The notes under the pieces were generated by a model. That model saw only the letters and a program-made list of their open reading frames with translations, was not told the origin of the DNA and did not search any database. The translations under genes were made by a program, and so were the position numbers. From JAJDFU01 sp964595955 (GTDB lineage: Bacteria > Bacteroidota > Bacteroidia > Chitinophagales > Saprospiraceae), in NCBI GenBank assembly GCA_964595955.1, contig CAZQSF010000030.1, positions 1 through 38,449 of the forward strand: DNA of 38,449 nt, written 5' to 3'. Below are positions 35,501 to 38,449 of this stretch, piece by piece (the first letter of the stretch is position 1; every line of letters starts with the position of its first letter).

Positions 35501-37465
35501 CGCTGGGATGCAGCTGCCGGCCAGTTCGCTTTCCTGGACGACCTGAAGGACATCCGCATCATACAGGGCACCTATCCCAACGTGCGGCCGGAGGTGTCGG
35601 TCAACAACGTGCCCTACCGCTACATCCCCTGGGATCAGCCCATCCGGGGCGGCATTCAGGTCACGGTGCTCGACCCTGTCTCCCTGGACCCCTGGATCAA
35701 CCAGCCGGGCAGCGGCCTCAACGACGGCAGCTACGGCAGCGATATTCCCTTCTGGGCTTCGGACTACGGGGCCTTTCCCTTTCGCACCCTCAGCACGGAC
35801 GATCGCCTGCGCGCCATCGCCTTTCTGGACAGCATCGTGCCGGCCGGCCACTACGTCATCCTGATCACGGTACAGCACGACGCGCAGGACTACGATCCCG
35901 AGGGCTGGCTGGCCGACTCCGCGAAGCTGGGCGACGGCAATCTGGTGGCCCTGCTGGAGCGGCAGGGCGCCACCCTCATCCGGGAGCTGGCCGATCCGGC
36001 AGTGGCCAACCGGCCGTACTACCTCTTCTACAAAAAGGACGATCCCGGCTTCGAGCCCAGGGAGGGCACAGGCCCGCTGGACGGTATCATTACCCGCAAC
36101 TTCAGCCTGCCCGGATCCTGGGATGAAGGCTGGATACGGAGCGTGCCGGCCGGCCCGGCCCGGCGCTGGGGAACGGTCTCGGCAAAGCTGCAGGACGCGG
36201 AAGCGGCCGACTCGGTGCTGCTCGAGCTCTACGGCAGGCGAGCCGATCGCAGCGAGCAACTCCTCTGGTCGGGCCTGCTGGAGGCACTGCCCGCCTCCCT
36301 GGAAGGCGTATCGGCCGATAGCTTCCCCTTTCTGCATTTTCGCCTCCACCTGCGGGATACGCTGCTGCGCACGGCGCCTCAGCTGGCCCATTGGCGTATC
36401 TCATACGAAGGCCTGCCCGAGCTGGCCTGGGCTCCGCAGCGCCTCAACCGCCTGTCCGCCGATTCGGTACTGGAGGGGGCACCCCTGGCCTGGGAACTGG
36501 CAGTGGAGAACGTCTCGGATGGGGCGGCCGATTCGGTATGGATCGTCCATCGCCTGAGCGGGCAGGTGGATACGGTCCGGCTGCGGCCCCTGGCCGCCCG
36601 GGATACGGCCCGGGTGCGCCTGGAGGCTTCCAGCCTGGGGCTGACCGGCAAGGTGGATTGGGTGGCCGAGCTCAATCCCGGTGGCCGGCAGCCCGAGCGA
36701 GACCTGCTCAACAACCGGATACAGGCGAGCCTGCGCGTACTGCCCGATCGCCTCAACCCCCTGCTGGACGTCACCTTCGACGGGCGGCGCATCCTGGACG
36801 GGGAGCTGATATCGCCGCAGCCGGAGATCGCCATACGGCTGCGTGACGAGAACCCCTACCGCCCGCTGAACGACACCGCCCTCTTTCAGGTGCTGCTGCG
36901 CTACCCGGGGGAGACGCAGCTCCGCTCGCTGGGCCTGGCCGATGCCCTTTTCCAGCCGGCCGGGGGCGGCGGGAAAAACCAGGCCCTTCTCGTCCTGCAG
37001 CCGGAACTGCCCGAGAGCGGCGAATACCGGCTGGTGGTACAGGCCCGCGATGCCGGCGGCAACGCCTCCGGCGATTCGGATTACCGCATCACCTTCCGCG
37101 TGGAGCGCCGACCCATGCTCTCCAGGGTGTTGCCGTATCCCAATCCCTTTTCCACGGCCACCCGCTTTGTGTACACCCTCACCGGCCTTGAGGTGCCGGC
37201 CGACTATCGCATCCAGGTATTCACCATCTCCGGGCGGCTGGTGCGCGAGTTGGGGCCGGCCGAACTGGGCCCCCTGCGCATCGGCACCCATCGTACCGAC
37301 GGGGCCTGGGACGGCACCGACACCTTCGGCGACCGCCTCGCCAACGGGGTGTACCTCTACCGGGTGCTCATCGAAGCACCCCCGGGGGCTGCCTACGAGC
37401 ACTACGCCACGCCCGCCGATCGCTTTTTTGAAAAGGGATTCGGGAAGGTGGTGATCCTGAGGTAG
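32510..37465 (+). CDS. PorU/PorU2-like T9SS C25-family cysteine peptidase
   Basis: Secreted peptidase of 1651 residues. Start ATG 32510 gives a signal peptide (about 1-19, ending LLFAQ); an in-frame TTG upstream is less suitable. The N-terminal domain has the PorU-type motif ARDGLYRIPADRLIAAGW. The gingipain-type C25 domain (about 410-760) keeps the catalytic pair His619 (FFGHSGG) and Cys649 (SLGCYSG). Beyond it lie an Ig-like region, a segment resembling FAM3/ILEI domains (about 1015-1180), a repeated-strand region, and a C-terminal FlgD/sortase-like domain (YPNPFSTATRFVYTL, WDGTD, LANGVYLYRV). PorU removes the C-terminal signal of T9SS cargo and attaches it to A-LPS. This protein is much longer than PorU of Porphyromonas (about 1160), so it is more likely the PorU2-type paralogue. 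Confidence 0.87.
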   Translation: MIARFATLVLCAPCLLFAQVSSGFDTLYGTEWIRYEQPYLKMEVARDGLYRIPADRLIAAGWLPGQIEPERYQLFVLGEEVPLYASSDGPLRPGDYLEFYGRRNRGQLDRYLYEDPDTHPLNPAYSLYTDTAAYFLTAGPPGTRGLRYESLPNAPDPAAPPEPWLYRLYEQVFASRHHQKPYPEGVRQSFFEPGDGFASPLRNRSEVVWAPTAPLAAGTARLRLRLLADDRPHQWRIQLNGQPLIEDAFEGWGVRSYELTFTPPAAAEWTLAMEGFASGQDRHALAWLRLRYPAGFNLAGADSLTFVLPEAAGPRQLQWTGAPPGEYVLLDFSQGLRMEAEAVNGQVRFRLPEAAGRRSCWLGAEVVEIQELETVHWIDFRSLAADYILLTHPHLRGGGDPVAAYADYRRQEQAVLVVDIRQLYDQFAYGLRRHPLAVRHFAHYIRKHWPEPPGHFFLLGKAIEYPALRLAGAEEAEALQRQHLLPTFGSPGSDVLLLGSGRKAEPLFAVGRLAATRPEEVWAYLDKVRAFEATGNLPQTVAGRAWLKRVLHLGGGDLQIQGLIRNHLEHLGDQLAGSAFGAEVISFYKTSSEPVQLSTSGQLLGYINSGTRMLTFFGHSGGNTFDFSLDDPETYANADRYPFILSLGCYSGQIHAAQRGISERFVLQEKKGAIAFSASTGLGYTGALQRFSRVFYRRLGQDNYGQSLGRLFKATLGELENNGLLGMHELTQQYSLHGDPALVLQGFQGPDYTLEAAQPPFDPAPVSLARDSFRLALQLYNLGRGSPDSLPLQVRARFPSGSDVLLWAGQVAAPFASKERNLSLPLIPAQEAGYSRILVELDPGDQLAEYPGPLAEANNRLIGPDGQPGLSLYFFDNDLRLLYPPDFGIVGEAGVELVAGTADPNAPEQPYRLQLDTTPAFDSPFRRETTLSQAGGLLRWRASLPGEGVYYWRAGPAPPPGGQQAWRTASFWYRPAALPGWNQSHYGQLQANAFGNIRWDAAAGQFAFLDDLKDIRIIQGTYPNVRPEVSVNNVPYRYIPWDQPIRGGIQVTVLDPVSLDPWINQPGSGLNDGSYGSDIPFWASDYGAFPFRTLSTDDRLRAIAFLDSIVPAGHYVILITVQHDAQDYDPEGWLADSAKLGDGNLVALLERQGATLIRELADPAVANRPYYLFYKKDDPGFEPREGTGPLDGIITRNFSLPGSWDEGWIRSVPAGPARRWGTVSAKLQDAEAADSVLLELYGRRADRSEQLLWSGLLEALPASLEGVSADSFPFLHFRLHLRDTLLRTAPQLAHWRISYEGLPELAWAPQRLNRLSADSVLEGAPLAWELAVENVSDGAADSVWIVHRLSGQVDTVRLRPLAARDTARVRLEASSLGLTGKVDWVAELNPGGRQPERDLLNNRIQASLRVLPDRLNPLLDVTFDGRRILDGELISPQPEIAIRLRDENPYRPLNDTALFQVLLRYPGETQLRSLGLADALFQPAGGGGKNQALLVLQPELPESGEYRLVVQARDAGGNASGDSDYRITFRVERRPMLSRVLPYPNPFSTATRFVYTLTGLEVPADYRIQVFTISGRLVRELGPAELGPLRIGTHRTDGAWDGTDTFGDRLANGVYLYRVLIEAPPGAAYEHYATPADRFFEKGFGKVVILR

Positions 37466-37529
37466 GGGGTAGGTTGGTTGGGTGAATAGGTGAACGCACG
37501 AACGAGTACTCCAGAGGCTGAACACCATG

Positions 37530-37557
37530 AGTTTTTCAGGGTGGCCTGGAAAAAACT
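37530..37557. repeat. Short imperfect inverted repeat between convergent genes
   Basis: AGTTTTTCAGG (37530-37540), four-base spacer GTGG, then CCTGGAAAAAACT (37545-37557), complementary apart from small bulges. It lies between the PorU-like gene and the 3'-edge gene. The T-rich arm comes first, the reverse of a normal terminator, so a terminator role is doubtful. Confidence 0.4.
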
Positions 37558-37586
37558 GACTTTCAGATCAAATAGTGGTATTACAA

Positions 37587-38255
37587 TTAATTACCGGCGC
37601 TGAACTGATACGCTTGTTCTACAATGAGCTCAGTAGGTATGGTCGCGATGAGCATGCTCTTGAAATCATAGTTAGGGTCGGTAAACAGCTTGCCTTCTTC
37701 ATTAACCACCCTGAATTCCTCGACCAATTGCCAGACTACGAATACCGTGTTTTTATCGCCAGGGGCTGATACCTCCTTGGTTTCTGTGACCGTCGTTTGG
37801 TAGTTGTAATTAAAGCTGAATCCAAAGGTCTCTTGCATTTGTTGGTTGAAACTGAAAATGCCCGAAGAGACCGTGACACCTGTTGTTATGGAGAGGGAAT
37901 AGGTGAAGCCTGCATCGAATCCATGTGTGATTGAGGTGCTTGTCGTCAGCTTCGTACCTGCCGGAATCCTTTTAATATTCACCGGGACCCAGTACCGCAC
38001 CATTTGAATGACCGGTTTGGATTCCAGTTTTGGTCCTGTCACATCGTCACGCGATCTTGAGAGGATCCCATTATACCACCTTACCAGTCCTTTCCAAAGG
38101 TCGAGTTCTGTACCCACCGGCAAGACCTCCTCAGTAAATATCGGCTCAATAAGTTGACTCCCACCCACAAATTTTACATTTGTACCATACGACATATAAT
38201 CTAGTCCGTTATTAGCATGAACAGTCATTGGTTCGGGGGAGAATTTGCTTAACAC
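37587..38255 (-). CDS. Beta-rich, Ser/Thr-rich secreted-type protein, function unknown
   Basis: I do not recognise this protein with confidence. The visible frame runs from GTG 38255 to TAA 37587 (222 residues), but it stays open and coding-like to about 38345 with no ATG, so the true 5' end is probably farther upstream. The middle is a long run of alternating polar/hydrophobic residues rich in Ser and Thr (TTSTSITHGFDAGFTYSLSI, then VTVSSGIFSFN and FGFSFNYNYQTTVTETKEV), followed by FVVWQLVEEFRVVNEEGKLF. Such a strand pair next to an aromatic-rich core is reminiscent of aerolysin/ETX-MTX2-type pore-forming proteins; this is a weak structural analogy only. DNA is noticeably more AT-rich than the PorU-like gene beside it, which hints at horizontal acquisition. 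Confidence 0.6.
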   Translation of the reverse strand: MLSKFSPEPMTVHANNGLDYMSYGTNVKFVGGSQLIEPIFTEEVLPVGTELDLWKGLVRWYNGILSRSRDDVTGPKLESKPVIQMVRYWVPVNIKRIPAGTKLTTSTSITHGFDAGFTYSLSITTGVTVSSGIFSFNQQMQETFGFSFNYNYQTTVTETKEVSAPGDKNTVFVVWQLVEEFRVVNEEGKLFTDPNYDFKSMLIATIPTELIVEQAYQFSAGN

Positions 38256-38331
38256 CTTTTGACCAACGACTAATTGTTCAGAACGTGCTGGCGGGGGAGA
38301 AGCATAACTGCTGACATTCGGGATCTCCGGG

Positions 38332-38448
38332 TTAGAGGTCGGGTTCTATAATTTCATCACCAGCCTCATATCCTTCGGGAATTTCAGCTACAGGTCTAAC
38401 CCGGATTATGCAAGAAAAGGTGCCTGAAAGGCATAAAAAATGGGTACA
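38332..38448 (-). pseudogene. Probable N-terminal lipoprotein fragment, frameshifted from the adjacent gene
   Basis: Minus-strand open frame running off the window edge and ending at TAA 38332-38334. It encodes a hydrophobic stretch ending in a cysteine (FLCLSGTFSC) followed by an acidic linker (VRPVAEIPEGYEAGDEIIEP). This looks like a signal peptide or imperfect lipobox plus mature start. The next gene continues in another frame with TSNPEIPNVSSYASPPPARS and lacks an ATG. Removing one base between about 38334 and 38348 would join the two into one reading frame. Either a real disruption or a sequencing error is possible. The true start lies beyond the window. Confidence 0.5.
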
Positions 38449-38449
38449 A

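Noticed and set aside
32552..36391. A 1279-codon open frame antisense to the PorU-like gene
   Set aside because: It is the mirror of a GC-rich coding frame whose sense product has clear C25 catalytic motifs. The antisense peptide is Gln/Gly/Arg-rich without domains. High GC at third positions removes antisense stops.

Overview
The window looks like chromosomal DNA of a Bacteroidota member, most likely class Saprospiria (Lewinella/Phaeodactylibacter-like; this rank is inference). The reasons are a giant SprA-type outer-membrane translocon of the type IX secretion system (T9SS), a PorU-family C25 peptidase, a GldB-type gliding lipoprotein, a fused MurF-alanine racemase, an RprX/RprY-like two-component pair, and Bacteroidota-type promoters (TTTG, then TAnnTTTG). 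GC content is moderately high and gene density is about one per 1.5 kb. No tRNA, rRNA, CRISPR array, insertion sequence or phage gene was seen.

Layout. 1-4.9 kb: a small membrane protein, then a convergent cassette of three overlapping genes for SurA/PpiD-like periplasmic foldases, probably serving outer-membrane protein biogenesis. 4.9-8.7 kb: purD and a murF-alr fusion, 5 nt apart, on the minus strand. They diverge from ruvA, which is followed by a 315-nt gap and then sprA (9.7-17.1 kb). 17.2-19.6 kb: sensor kinase and response regulator, closed by a strong terminator. 19.7-21.1 kb: pyrD and a 53-residue membrane protein. 21.1-22.8 kb (minus): a PorT-family beta-barrel protein and nadC. 22.9-25.3 kb (plus): gldB-like lipoprotein, an isopenicillin-N-synthase-family oxygenase, and tatA with a clear promoter and a bidirectional terminator. 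25.4-32.4 kb (minus): rhomboid protease, pheS, hisS, gatA, a LysM lytic transglycosylase and a DUF937 protein. 32.5-37.5 kb (plus): a 1651-residue PorU/PorU2-like protein. 37.6 kb to the edge (minus): an unrecognised beta-rich secreted or lipoprotein-like gene, more AT-rich than its surroundings and probably frameshifted.

How the genes work together. Several products belong to envelope biogenesis: chaperones for barrel proteins, SprA as T9SS pore, a PorU-like sortase-type peptidase for T9SS cargo, GldB, Tat export, and peptidoglycan synthesis and turnover. The rest are housekeeping (purine, pyrimidine and NAD synthesis, aminoacylation, recombination). The T9SS genes lie at separate loci, as is common in the phylum. 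The least-explained items are the 3'-edge gene, an FAM3/ILEI-like segment in the PorU-like protein, a CxCxxC cluster in the kinase sensor domain, and low-complexity insertions in SprA.
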